64,000 bases of DNA. Source: Azospirillum oryzae (GTDB taxonomy: Bacteria > Pseudomonadota > Alphaproteobacteria > Azospirillales > Azospirillaceae). The position numbers and the translations under genes are program-made. Shown piece by piece: positions 16,899 to 26,512 of this stretch. The notes under the pieces were generated by a model, which saw nothing but the letters and a program-made list of their open reading frames with translations, ran no database searches and had not been told where the DNA came from. The number at the start of each line of letters is the position of its first letter. The first letter of the stretch is position 1. Where the stretch lies: positions 62,001 through 126,000 of the forward strand of contig NZ_VTTM01000003.1 in NCBI RefSeq assembly GCF_008364795.1, in the 5' to 3' direction.

Positions 16899-17628
16899 AC
16901 TTCCGCACCGCCCCCGGCGTGGTGCCGCGGCGGCGGCGCAGGCTGCGGGTCAGGGCGCTCTGGTCGGAGAAGCCCACCGCCAACGCCACCTCGGCCAGCG
17001 GCAGCCTGCCCTCCCGCAGCAATGCCTCCGCCCGGTCCAGCCGCAGGTCGGCCAGCATGGCGGCGGGGGTGCTGCCGGTCCGCGCGCGGAAGCGTTCATG
17101 GAACCGGCTGGGCGCCAGACCGGCCGCCTCGGCCAACTCCGCCACCGTCAGCGGCTCGGTGCAGCGCTCCGCCATCAGGGCCAGGGCGCGGTCGATGGGG
17201 TCGTCCGACAGCGGCGGCGGTTGCCGGGCTTCCAGGGCGCGCAGCAGCAGCCCCGCCGAATGATGGGCCAGCACCGGGTCGAGCGGCCGGTCGGCCGCCT
17301 CCGCCGCCAAGTAACGCACCAGCCCGTCCAGCGCGCCGTCGATGGCGAAGAAAGCGTCGCAGGCGCGCACCGCCGCCTCCGGCACCAACCCGGCGGCCGG
17401 CACGTCCAGCACGACGAAGCGGTTGGTTCCGCCGCTGCGGAAGCTGTGCGGCACGCCGTCGGCCACCAGCACCCCGCGCCCGTCGCCCACCCGCCCGCAA
17501 GCCCCGCCGACCTCCATGTCGAGGGTCCCGGCGACCGGCAGCACGATCTGGTGATGGTCATGGGCGTGCCGCCGTTCATGCCCGTCGTAACTGCGGGTGC
17601 TGACGGTCGGCCGATGCGGGGACGCCAC
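16891..17628 (-). CDS. AraC-family regulator with N-terminal cupin-like domain
   Basis: The 245-residue protein begins at GTG 17628, with AGGAG upstream. The N-terminal half has a His-rich cupin pattern (HERRHAHDHHQIVLPVAGTLDMEV) typical of AraC sensory domains. The C-terminal 100 residues hold two helix-turn-helices, with AELAEAAGLAPSRFHERFRART and LPLAEVALAVGFSDQSALTRSL as AraC signatures. It converges with the hydrolase gene. Its targets are not evident. Confidence 0.9.
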   Translation of the reverse strand: MASPHRPTVSTRSYDGHERRHAHDHHQIVLPVAGTLDMEVGGACGRVGDGRGVLVADGVPHSFRSGGTNRFVVLDVPAAGLVPEAAVRACDAFFAIDGALDGLVRYLAAEAADRPLDPVLAHHSAGLLLRALEARQPPPLSDDPIDRALALMAERCTEPLTVAELAEAAGLAPSRFHERFRARTGSTPAAMLADLRLDRAEALLREGRLPLAEVALAVGFSDQSALTRSLRRRRGTTPGAVRKSR

Positions 17629-17976
17629 GCCGGCGGACTCCTGCGGTTGGATCGACCGGCCGATGCTACGCCGTCATCCCCGGCGCGTACAGACACAGCT
17701 GCGCACAAGCGCGGGACCGGCCGACCCCCACAAATACCAGAAGGCGAAACTGAGTTTCAGCAAATCACCCCGGCGCATTTCCAAGTCAACGTCCGCAATG
17801 CGCACCGATCATCCGATATTCGCCCACCTATTCACTTGAGCGTTGCCTGATATTCCGGACGAACAATTGCGGCGCCGGACAGCGCCTCCTTATGAGTATT
17901 TTCAAACAAGAAATACGGCCGCCAAGGCACGGATCGTTCGCCATTCGCCAAAAAGCATTCATAAAAGGAACGCCCG
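17629..17976. other. Intergenic region between divergent genes
   Basis: These 348 bp hold no supported gene. A short perfect palindrome, GAAACTGAGTTTC, lies at 17746-17758 and may be an operator. The last 120 bp are less GC-rich than the surroundings and end in AAAAGGAAC, the ribosome-binding site of the CoA-transferase gene. Promoters for both flanking genes must lie here, but no clear -35/-10 pair stands out. Confidence 0.45.
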
Positions 17977-19485
17977 ATGTACCGAGATCGCATCCGCCTG
18001 AAATCCCTGTGGGGCAAGGTGGTTCCGGCGGAAGAGGCCGCCTTCCTCATCAAGGACGGCATGACCGTGGGCATGAGCGGCTTCACCCGCGCCGGCGACG
18101 CCAAGGCGGTTCCGCTGGCGCTGGCCGAGCGCGCCGCCTCGGAAAAGCTGAAGATCACCCTGATGACCGGCGCCTCGCTGGGCAACGACGTGGACCGCAT
18201 CCTGACGGAGGCGGGGGTGCTGTCGCGCCGCCTGCCCTTCCAGGCCGACCCGGTTCTGCGTAAGGCGATCAACCGCGGCGAGGTGATGTTCGTCGACCAG
18301 CACCTGTCTGAAACGGTGGAGCTGCTGCGCTCGCGCCAGATGGGGCCGGTCGATGTCGCGGTGATCGAGGCCTGCGCCATCACCGAGAATGGCGGCATCG
18401 TGCCGACCACCTCCATCGGCAATTCGGCGACCTTCGCCATCCTGGCCGAGAAGATCATCATCGAGCTGAACCTGACCCAGCCGCTGGATCTGGAGGGGAT
18501 GCACGACGTCTACATCCCGACCCGCCGCCCCTTCCGCGAGCCGATCCCGGTGGTGACGGCGGAAAGCCGCGCCGGCCTGCCCTATATCCCGATCGACCCG
18601 TCACGAATCGCGGCCATCGTGGTGACGCGTAAGCAGGACAGCTCCGCCAGCATCCTGCCGCCCGATGACGAGACCAACGCCATCGCCGGCCACCTGATCG
18701 AGTTCCTGGGCCGCGAAGTTCGCCAGGGCCGGATGGGCCGCTCGCTGGCGCCGCTGCAGGCCGGCATCGGCACCATCGCCAACGCGGTGCTGCACGGGCT
18801 GATCGACGGGCCGTTCCACGACCTGACCATGTACAGCGAGGTCCTGCAGGACAGCACCTTCGAGCTGTTCGACGCCGGCAAGCTGAACTTCGCGTCCGGC
18901 TCCTCGATCACGCTCAGCGCCGGGAAATACGCCGAGGTGCTGCCGAAGATCGGCTCCTACAAGGGCCGGCTGCTGCTGCGTCCGCAGGAGATCTCCAACC
19001 ATCCGGAGGTGATCCGCCGCCTTGGCGTCATCGGCATCAACACGGCGCTGGAGTGCGACATCTACGGCAACGTCAACTCCACCCATGTCAACGGCACGCA
19101 GATGATGAACGGCATCGGCGGCTCCGGCGACTTCGCCCGCAACAGCCACCTCGCCATCTTCGTCACCAAGTCGCTGGCCAAGGGCGGCGCCATCTCCAGC
19201 GTCGTGCCGATGGTCAGCCACGTCGACCACAATGAACATGACGTCGACGTCCTGGTGACGGAGGTCGGGCTGGCCGACCTGCGCGGGCTGGCTCCGCGCG
19301 AGCGGGCGGAGACGATCATCCGCAACTGCGTCCACCCCAGCTACCGTGAACTGGCGGCCGACTATCAGCGCCGGGCACTCCAGCGCGGCGGCCACACCCC
19401 GCATTTGCTGGAGGAGGCTTTCGCCTGGCACACCCGCTTCCAGCAGACCGGCAGCATGATGCCGAAGCCGCTGGCGGCCGAATAG
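17977..19485 (+). CDS. Acetyl-CoA hydrolase/transferase family (succinate:acetate CoA-transferase-like)
   Basis: The 502-residue protein matches AarC/SCACT and Ach1-type enzymes, which move CoA between acetyl-CoA and succinate or release acetate. Landmarks are GMTVGMSGFTRAGDAKAVPLA near residue 30, AGIGTIANAVLHGL (about 263-276) before the catalytic Glu region YSEVLQD, and GIGGSGDFARNS near 383, which shapes the CoA site. Length is as expected. It stands alone with its own terminator. Transferase versus hydrolase activity cannot be settled from sequence. Confidence 0.9.
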   Translation: MYRDRIRLKSLWGKVVPAEEAAFLIKDGMTVGMSGFTRAGDAKAVPLALAERAASEKLKITLMTGASLGNDVDRILTEAGVLSRRLPFQADPVLRKAINRGEVMFVDQHLSETVELLRSRQMGPVDVAVIEACAITENGGIVPTTSIGNSATFAILAEKIIIELNLTQPLDLEGMHDVYIPTRRPFREPIPVVTAESRAGLPYIPIDPSRIAAIVVTRKQDSSASILPPDDETNAIAGHLIEFLGREVRQGRMGRSLAPLQAGIGTIANAVLHGLIDGPFHDLTMYSEVLQDSTFELFDAGKLNFASGSSITLSAGKYAEVLPKIGSYKGRLLLRPQEISNHPEVIRRLGVIGINTALECDIYGNVNSTHVNGTQMMNGIGGSGDFARNSHLAIFVTKSLAKGGAISSVVPMVSHVDHNEHDVDVLVTEVGLADLRGLAPRERAETIIRNCVHPSYRELAADYQRRALQRGGHTPHLLEEAFAWHTRFQQTGSMMPKPLAAE

Positions 19486-19502
19486 GGTCCCTCGAAAACG
19501 GG

Positions 19503-19530
19503 CGGGCCGCGGAATTCCGCGGCCCGTTCC
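19503..19530 (+). terminator. Palindromic terminator after the CoA-transferase gene
   Basis: A perfect 24-bp palindrome centred on GAATTC (19503-19526) lies 17 bp after the stop codon and is followed by TTCCCGTT. The stem is strong but the T-run is weak, so it may work with Rho or mainly protect the 3' end. Confidence 0.7.
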
Positions 19531-19545
19531 CGTTATCTGTACCGG

Positions 19546-19731
19546 TCAGACATGCTGCCCGCCATTGCTCTCCAAGTAGAGAAGCAATGCTGGGTAATAG
19601 TGCTTGCGCTCGGACGAAATCTTCTCGCAGAAACGGCGTGCAGCTCCGCTCTTGAGCCAGTCCTCAAGCTGGCCGTTCTGGCGTTTTTCCGCGACGATGG
19701 CATCGATCGCGTCCAGAATCTTGTGTATCAC
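19546..19731 (-). CDS. Small hypothetical protein (61 aa)
   Basis: This starts at GTG 19731 with GAGG a few bases upstream. The product is soluble and charged (MIHKILDAIDAIVAEKRQNGQ near the start, HYYPALLLYLESNGG near the end). I recognise no domain. It follows, on the same strand, another small gene at 19888-20109 whose product resembles DUF2281 antitoxin-like proteins. Both are less GC-rich than their neighbours, which hints at acquisition, but a toxin-antitoxin role is only a guess. Confidence 0.5.
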   Translation of the reverse strand: MIHKILDAIDAIVAEKRQNGQLEDWLKSGAARRFCEKISSERKHYYPALLLYLESNGGQHV

Positions 19732-19887
19732 CTCAGGCCTCGTCTTATGAAGATCGGAGCGGCGTCTTCGTCGCTCTCACAATCTTATATGCGCTCGGCT
19801 GGTGATGAACGGCCCTGCATTCTGGGAATGGCTGCGTGTTGCAATGCACAAAACGAATGGGGTGAGGCGCCGCGTGGGCGGTCGTCG

Positions 19888-20109
19888 TCAGCGCCAGCGC
19901 TCCTTCAGGTCTTGAAGGCTGTAGGCAACGGGATCGTCGTGCACGTCCCGGAATGTTTGGCTGATGCAAGCTTCGGCAGAGGCGTGGCCCGGAGAGCTTT
20001 CATTGCAGCGGCCATAGCGAGCGACCAAAAAGTCTACGAAGTCCATCACCTCGTCCCGTTTGTCCTTGGGCAGCATTCGAAGCTTTGCGAGCAGTTCATC
20101 ATGATCCAT
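19888..20109 (-). CDS. DUF2281-like small protein (73 aa)
   Basis: ATG 20109 starts a 73-residue protein: LLAKLRMLPKDKRDEVMDFVDFLVARYG resembles the DUF2281/antitoxin-like pattern (LPEDKQQEVLDFVDFL), and it ends in a charged tail with LQDLKERWR. Such proteins often accompany PIN- or RelE-type toxins, but no recognisable toxin lies next to it; the only same-strand neighbour is the 61-residue protein at 19546. It may be an orphan antitoxin-like protein. Confidence 0.6.
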   Translation of the reverse strand: MDHDELLAKLRMLPKDKRDEVMDFVDFLVARYGRCNESSPGHASAEACISQTFRDVHDDPVAYSLQDLKERWR

Positions 20110-20216
20110 CGCAGCGATTCCTTGAGTGCCTTCTCGGAGGCAAACCATCATACGCGTATCAAACGGTGCCGATAGCTTGGAACAAAGATAGGGGGATCCG
20201 TACATGCCAATAAACG

Positions 20217-20366
20217 CCCTCTCCCGCCCGGGAGAGGGAGGGGACCCACGAAGTGGGGAGGGTGAGGGGGAGCCCAAGAATCCCGAACCGCATGGCTTCG
20301 TACCCAGCCCCTCACCCTTCCCATGCTGGCGCATGAGCCCCTTCCCTCTCCCGGGGCGGGAGAGGG
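20217..20366. repeat. Two-ended composite interspersed repeat (BIME-like), copy 2
   Basis: This 150-bp element is inverted relative to the one at 14681-14832. Both ends are perfect 9-bp hairpins of CCCTCTCCC/GGGAGAGGG (20217-20238 and 20344-20366), and the core reads TCCCGAACCGCATGGCTTCG. Shared ends, arms and core with independent small changes mark a dispersed family. It lies just downstream of the Nth-like gene's stop. Confidence 0.85.
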
Positions 20367-20398
20367 AGCTATGTGCAACACCGCCCGGTCGTCCACCC

Positions 20399-21118
20399 TC
20401 ACGCCCTCTCCCGCTCACCCTCGGACGGACGCAGGGCCTGTCCGGTCGGGCACAGGCGCAGCAGCACGCAGCGATCGCAGGCCGGCGCCTGATAGTAACA
20501 GCAACGTTGGCCGTGCAGCATCATGACCTCGTGGTTGTCGTAGACCTGCTGGGCGTCCCAATCCTCCGGCAATTGCGCCGACAACACCGCGTGCGACGGG
20601 CCGACGGCGACGTTGGCGGGGATCAGGCCGGTGCGCACCGCGACGCGGTGGTGGTGGCTGTCCACCGGCAAGGCCGCCTGCCGCAGGGTGGAGAAACTGA
20701 GCACCGCAGCGCTGGTCTTCGGCCCCACCCCCGGTAACTCCTCCAGCCACGCGCGGGCCTCGGGCACCGGCATGCCGGACAGCAGGTCGAGCGACAGGCT
20801 GCCGACCCGCTCGGTGATGCGGCGCAGGATGGCCTGAATGCGCGGCGCCTTCTGCTCCGGCCAGGTGACGCCGGCGATGGTCGCCTCCACCTCCGCGACC
20901 GGGGCGTCGCGCACCGACTCCCAATCCGGCCAGCGTCGCCGCAACGCCTTGAAGGCGGCGCCGGAGGCCGTATTCCGGGTGCGGTGCGACAGCAGCGACG
21001 ACACCAGCTCACTCAGCGGGTCGAGGCTGTGGAAATAGGCGACCGGGCAGCCGTAAACGGTGCACAGCAGCCGATGGATCTCGAGCGCCTTGTCGCGCAA
21101 TGCAACGGGGTCGGTCAT
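20399..21118 (-). CDS. Endonuclease III-like HhH-GPD DNA glycosylase
   Basis: The 239-residue protein (from ATG 21118; an in-frame TTG at 21130 is possible) has the Nth layout. The helix-hairpin-helix LPGVGPKTSAAVLSFS contains the catalytic-type Lys, VDSHHHR supplies the catalytic Asp, and the C-terminus has a C-x6-C-x2-C-x5-C iron-sulfur loop (CYYQAPACDRCVLLRLC). The sequence is divergent from housekeeping Nth (HRTRN instead of SAQ-type residues), so it may prefer another oxidised or damaged base. No operon partner is evident. Confidence 0.85.
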   Translation of the reverse strand: MTDPVALRDKALEIHRLLCTVYGCPVAYFHSLDPLSELVSSLLSHRTRNTASGAAFKALRRRWPDWESVRDAPVAEVEATIAGVTWPEQKAPRIQAILRRITERVGSLSLDLLSGMPVPEARAWLEELPGVGPKTSAAVLSFSTLRQAALPVDSHHHRVAVRTGLIPANVAVGPSHAVLSAQLPEDWDAQQVYDNHEVMMLHGQRCCYYQAPACDRCVLLRLCPTGQALRPSEGERERA

Positions 21119-21160
21119 AAGAACCGACAACAGCCGAACCGGTAAGGCGTTACCGGTAAA

Positions 21161-22993
21161 TCATACCCCCACCAGCCCCGACATCACCGCGCGCAACTGC
21201 GCCGGCTTCACCGGTTTGTTCAGCACCAGACAGCCGGCCGCCTTGGCCTCGTCCGCCAGTTCCGGCGTGCGGTTGGCGGTGACGATCACGGCGGGCAGGA
21301 TGCGGCCGCAGGCGGCGCGCAGCCGCGCCACCTCGTTGACGCCCAGCGCCCCGTCGTCGAGGTGATAGTCGGCGATCAGCAGATCCGGCGGCTGCGGCAT
21401 GCCGGACAGCAGAGCCAGCGCCTCGTCGCCGTTGGTGGCGGACACCACGTCGCAGGCCCAGCCGCGCAGCAGCGCCTCCATCCCCGCCACCACCGCCGGC
21501 TCGTTGTCCAGCACCAGCACCGAGGTTCCGGCCAGCCGGTTGGTCATCGGCCGGGCGGCGACGTTGGCCGGACGCACGGCGCGCCTCTCCGTCCCGCGCG
21601 GCACGGTGACGGCGAAGACCGAACCCCGGCCCGGCTCCGACCGCACGGTGATCGGGTGGCCCAGCATACGGGCGACACGGTCGACGATGGCGAGGCCAAG
21701 CCCCATGCCACGGTCGCGTCCCTTGGTGACGGGGGTGTCGAGTCGGCGGAACTCCTGGAAAATCTCGGTGATCTTGTCGCGCGGGATGCCGGGGCCGTTG
21801 TCCCACACCTCGATGCGGATGCCGTCGCCGGTCCGGCGGCAGCCGACCACCACCCGGCCGCCCTGCACATAGCGCAGCGCGTTGGACAGGAAGTTCTGCA
21901 CGATCCGGCGCAGCAGCCGCATGTCGCTGCGCACCACCGCCCCCGATCCCACCACCTTCAGGTCGATGCCGCGCTCCGCCGCCACTGCGGCATATTCGGT
22001 GGCGAGCGGCGCCAGGATGCCGCGCAGCGGGAAATCGCTGACCTCCGGCGTCACCGCCCCGGCGTCGAGCTTGGAGATGTCGAGCAGCGCCGACAGCAGA
22101 TCCTCCACCGACGCCAGAGCCAAGTCGATGTTGTCCACCAACTCCGCATTGGCGGGCGGCTGTTCCAGGTCGGCCAGTGCCGAGACGAACAGGCGGGCGG
22201 CGTTCAGCGGCTGCAACAGGTCGTGGCTGGCGGCGGCGATGAAGCGGGTCTTCGACAGGTTGGCCTGATCGGCTTGTGACTTCGCCTGCTGAAGCTGGTC
22301 GTTCAGCATCATCAGCGCGGATTTCTCCGCCTGTTCGGATTCGCGCCGCCGCTCCTCCTCATGCTTGATGACGGTGATGTCGGTGTAGACGCCGACGATG
22401 CCGCCGTCGCGGGTGCGCCGCTCGTTCACCTGGATCCAGCGGCCGTCCGACAGCCGGTTCAGGAAGACGCCCTTCAGGTCGTGGCGGTGCTCCATCCGCT
22501 CGCGCAGCCAGACGTCGGGAGGCGGCTCGCTGACCGCGCCGGCGGCGGCGACCATGGCGACCAGATCGTTGAAGCGGATGCCGGCCTGGATGCGGCCCGC
22601 CACCGACGGCCAGTAGGACAGGTATTTGCGGTTGCACAGCACCAGCCGGTCGGCGGAGTCGAACAGGGCGAACCCCTCGTTCACCGACTCGATCGCCTCG
22701 AACAGGCGGGTGCGCATGGTGTCCGCCAGCTCCTTGGCGCGGGCGAGGTCGCGGTTGCTGTCCTCCAGCTTGTGCAGGGCACGTTCCAGCTCCAGCGTGC
22801 GCTCGCGGATCTTCTGCTCCAGCACGATGGCGGTCTGGAACAGCGAGAAGGCGCCGCCCTGGAAATCCATCGACCGCTCGACGCGGTCCATCAGCACCTT
22901 GTTGATGCGCTGGAGCTTGGCGTTCTCGCGCTCCAGCGCGGCGATGCGGTCGGCGGGGTCGAGGGTCCAGTTGCGGGTTTGGATGCCGGCCAT
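21161..22993 (-). CDS. nahK: Hybrid histidine kinase of the NahK/ErcS' type (PAS-HisKA-HATPase-REC)
   Basis: The 610-residue cytoplasmic kinase has an N-terminal coiled coil (about 15-95), a PAS domain (about 96-210), HisKA with H257 in the family motif AAASHDLLQPLNAARLF, an HATPase with GMGLGLAIVDRVARMLGHP, and a C-terminal receiver (about 488-605) with LLIADYHLDDG. The SHDLLQPLNAARL motif is shared with NahK of Pseudomonas. The gene starts 4 bp after the FIST gene stop, the order of nosP-nahK, in which a FIST hemoprotein inhibits its kinase when nitric oxide is bound. No Hpt or output regulator is adjacent. Confidence 0.85.
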   Translation of the reverse strand: MAGIQTRNWTLDPADRIAALERENAKLQRINKVLMDRVERSMDFQGGAFSLFQTAIVLEQKIRERTLELERALHKLEDSNRDLARAKELADTMRTRLFEAIESVNEGFALFDSADRLVLCNRKYLSYWPSVAGRIQAGIRFNDLVAMVAAAGAVSEPPPDVWLRERMEHRHDLKGVFLNRLSDGRWIQVNERRTRDGGIVGVYTDITVIKHEEERRRESEQAEKSALMMLNDQLQQAKSQADQANLSKTRFIAAASHDLLQPLNAARLFVSALADLEQPPANAELVDNIDLALASVEDLLSALLDISKLDAGAVTPEVSDFPLRGILAPLATEYAAVAAERGIDLKVVGSGAVVRSDMRLLRRIVQNFLSNALRYVQGGRVVVGCRRTGDGIRIEVWDNGPGIPRDKITEIFQEFRRLDTPVTKGRDRGMGLGLAIVDRVARMLGHPITVRSEPGRGSVFAVTVPRGTERRAVRPANVAARPMTNRLAGTSVLVLDNEPAVVAGMEALLRGWACDVVSATNGDEALALLSGMPQPPDLLIADYHLDDGALGVNEVARLRAACGRILPAVIVTANRTPELADEAKAAGCLVLNKPVKPAQLRAVMSGLVGV

Positions 22994-22997
22994 GGCT

Positions 22998-24206
22998 TTA
23001 GCGTCCTCCGATGGCGACGCCCGTGAAGGTCTGGTTGACGTGCATGCCGTTCACCTGTTCGCCATAGGCGCAGAATCCGACAACCCGGTTGCGCGCCAGC
23101 CGTTCCGACATGACGGCGTTCAATTGCCGCTGCTCCATCTCCAGCCGGCGCAGGATGCAGTCGCAGCCGAGGATCAGGTCGGGGGCACCGACCTCTTCCT
23201 CGATGCCCGCGATCAGACCGTCGAAGTTGGAGACCGGATCGACCCCCTCCGCCACCGTCAGGACGATGCCCTCGTCGATGGCGCAGAAGAAGGTCAGGCT
23301 CTCGTCGTCGTTCACCTTCTGGATCGAGCGGACATGGTACTGGCCGCCGACCCGCACGACGACGGGATGGGCGGCGAAGATCATCGGAGTCAGCGGCTCG
23401 CCCTCCAGACCGACCAGCCGGGCGTATTCGCGGCCCGCCGGCTCGGCATTGATCTCATGGACGATGCGGTGCTGCGGGTCGGCGCCGGTGACGACCATCT
23501 TGCGGTCGGAACTGACGAAATGCTGGGTGCGGAAGACGGTGAAGGGCCGGTTGGTGGTGAACAGCGCCACCACCGCGGCATTGGGGTGGAAGGCGCCCTC
23601 GTGAAGGACGAAGGTGCGTTCGAAATGCAGGTCGTCGCCGGCCGAGGCGCCGAACAGCGGGATGTCGATCAGCGCGTTGTGCAGCGCGCTGACCACCGTC
23701 TCCTCGCTCATCGACAGGCCGTCGATCAGCAGCATGGCGAAGCTGCGGGCATCCTCGCCCAGCGGCACGGGCCGGCTCGCCATCGCCCGGTCGCGGCGCG
23801 ACAGCAGTGAGCGCGCGATGGCGGTGCTGTCGGCGATCTCGAAGCGGTCGACATGGTCGACCAGCGCGGTGACGATGCAGAAATCCTCGCTCGGGAAGCC
23901 CACAGCCACCAGGGCGTTGGTGGTGTAGCCGCCGGGACCGATCTCCCCCGCCGTGGTGCAGCCGATGACCGGCACCATGCCGAACTCCCGCGCCAGGGCA
24001 TCGGCCAGGGCATCGCGGTCATAGCTGGGGGCGCAGAACACCACCACCAGTTCCAGCGCCGCCTCGCCCAGCCCGGCGCGCAGTTCCCTCGCCGCCTCGT
24101 CGGCGCGTTCGGCATGGGTGACGGCGCGCGGCATGCCGTCGCCGGACGCGGGTTTCACCGGGCCGTCCGCGGAGGGGCCGTCTGCGGAGATCTCCCGTGT
24201 GGACAT
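22998..24206 (-). CDS. nosP: FIST domain protein, probable NosP-type nitric oxide sensor
   Basis: The 402-residue protein carries FIST_N (about 45-235; APSYDRDALADALAREFG, then VIGCTTAGEIGPGGYTTNALVAV) and FIST_C (about 240-380; ending NRVVGFCAYGEQVNGMHVNQTFTGVAIGG). ATG 24206 is chosen because residues before it are low-complexity; the frame is open to 24311. FIST proteins bind small ligands; NosP members bind heme and sense NO. Placement immediately before a NahK-type kinase is the main reason for the NosP call. Heme binding cannot be shown here. Confidence 0.78.
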   Translation of the reverse strand: MSTREISADGPSADGPVKPASGDGMPRAVTHAERADEAARELRAGLGEAALELVVVFCAPSYDRDALADALAREFGMVPVIGCTTAGEIGPGGYTTNALVAVGFPSEDFCIVTALVDHVDRFEIADSTAIARSLLSRRDRAMASRPVPLGEDARSFAMLLIDGLSMSEETVVSALHNALIDIPLFGASAGDDLHFERTFVLHEGAFHPNAAVVALFTTNRPFTVFRTQHFVSSDRKMVVTGADPQHRIVHEINAEPAGREYARLVGLEGEPLTPMIFAAHPVVVRVGGQYHVRSIQKVNDDESLTFFCAIDEGIVLTVAEGVDPVSNFDGLIAGIEEEVGAPDLILGCDCILRRLEMEQRQLNAVMSERLARNRVVGFCAYGEQVNGMHVNQTFTGVAIGGR

Positions 24207-24341
24207 CGATGCCGCTTGCGCCTCCCTCTCCGTGCGCGGATACGATCCGGCAAGGGTACTCCAGGGATGGCGGCGGGCAAGACCAATCCGCGGGCCGGTG
24301 AAGGAGGACATGATGCGGGGCGGCTCCTGAAGATGCTCGGC

Positions 24342-24719
24342 CTAGATACTCTCTGCCGGCTGCGGATCGGGCAAGCCGGCCAACTCCTCGTCGGTGAACA
24401 GACGGGCCTTGGCGGTGAAGCGGACGCCGTCCGGCGCCTCGATCGAAAAGCCGCCGCCGCGCGCCTGGATAACGTCCAGGATGACCTGGGTGTTGCGCCA
24501 CCATTGGAAGGTGTCGTCGGACATGCAGAAGGGCGCGCCGGCGACCGTGCCGATCCACAGGTCGCGCCCGCCCATGCGGAACTCCCCCTTCGGCAGGCAG
24601 AGCGGTGCCGACCCGTCGCAGCAGCCGCCCGACAGATGCAGCATCAGCGGCCCGTGCTTCGCGGCAAGGCGGTCCAGCAGCGCGATGGCTTCAGGGGTGG
24701 CGATCACGCGGTCGGTCAT
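24342..24719 (-). CDS. DUF779 family protein
   Basis: The 125-residue protein matches DUF779: HGPLMLHLSGGCCDGSAPLCLP near residue 22, then FQWWRNTQVILDV. The Cys-rich GGCCDGS suggests metal binding, but the function is unknown. In many proteobacteria the gene sits beside aldehyde dehydrogenase genes of the AldB/ExaC type, as here: the aldehyde dehydrogenase ends 92 bp upstream on the same strand. A strong terminator between them suggests that DUF779 is made by partial read-through or from its own promoter. Confidence 0.88.
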   Translation of the reverse strand: MTDRVIATPEAIALLDRLAAKHGPLMLHLSGGCCDGSAPLCLPKGEFRMGGRDLWIGTVAGAPFCMSDDTFQWWRNTQVILDVIQARGGGFSIEAPDGVRFTAKARLFTDEELAGLPDPQPAESI

Positions 24720-24752
24720 GGCGGTCCTTTATCACGAAACCACGCGGAGAAA

Positions 24753-24782
24753 GAAAAAAGGCCGGGGGACGCGCCCCCGGCC
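24753..24782 (-). terminator. Rho-independent terminator of the aldehyde dehydrogenase gene
   Basis: Read on the minus strand, a perfect 9-bp stem (GGCCGGGGG/CCCCCGGCC, 24760-24782) with a 5-nt loop is followed by TTTTTTCTTT. It lies 30 bp after the aldehyde dehydrogenase stop codon. Confidence 0.9.
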
Positions 24783-24811
24783 CAGGTTCGCCCGATAGGG
24801 AGGAGCAGGGC

Positions 24812-26332
<1,521 letters not shown>

Positions 26333-26453
26333 TTGGGCCGTTCCTCTCAGTGTGGTGAACCGGTCAGGTCTCCGGTCCAACGCGTTTGTCGGGGCCATTC
26401 AGCCACTCTGAGAGGGGAAGGGTAAATTGTACTATGGAAGGAGACGGTGCGGA

Positions 26454-26476
26454 GGTGGGATTGTTCGTATCCCACC
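26454..26476. promoter_or_regulatory. Perfect inverted repeat upstream of the aldehyde dehydrogenase gene
   Basis: GGTGGGAT and ATCCCACC form an 8-bp perfect inverted repeat around a 7-nt spacer, in the 180-bp gap between the formate dehydrogenase operon end and the aldehyde dehydrogenase start. There is no T-run on either side, so an operator is more likely than a terminator, though a Rho-assisted 3' end for the formate operon is possible. No sigma-54 promoter is visible. Confidence 0.5.
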
Positions 26477-26512
26477 CAATGGGCCACTCCATGACGGATT
26501 CCCCGGGGCGCC

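Noticed and set aside
19552..20175. A 207-codon plus-strand frame across the two small genes
   Set aside because: It lies antisense to two better-supported small genes, has no good ribosome-binding site and shows no recognisable motif.
26333..26512. Sigma-54 promoter before the aldehyde dehydrogenase gene
   Set aside because: No TGGCAC-N5-TTGC-like pair could be found on the minus strand, although related genes elsewhere use one.
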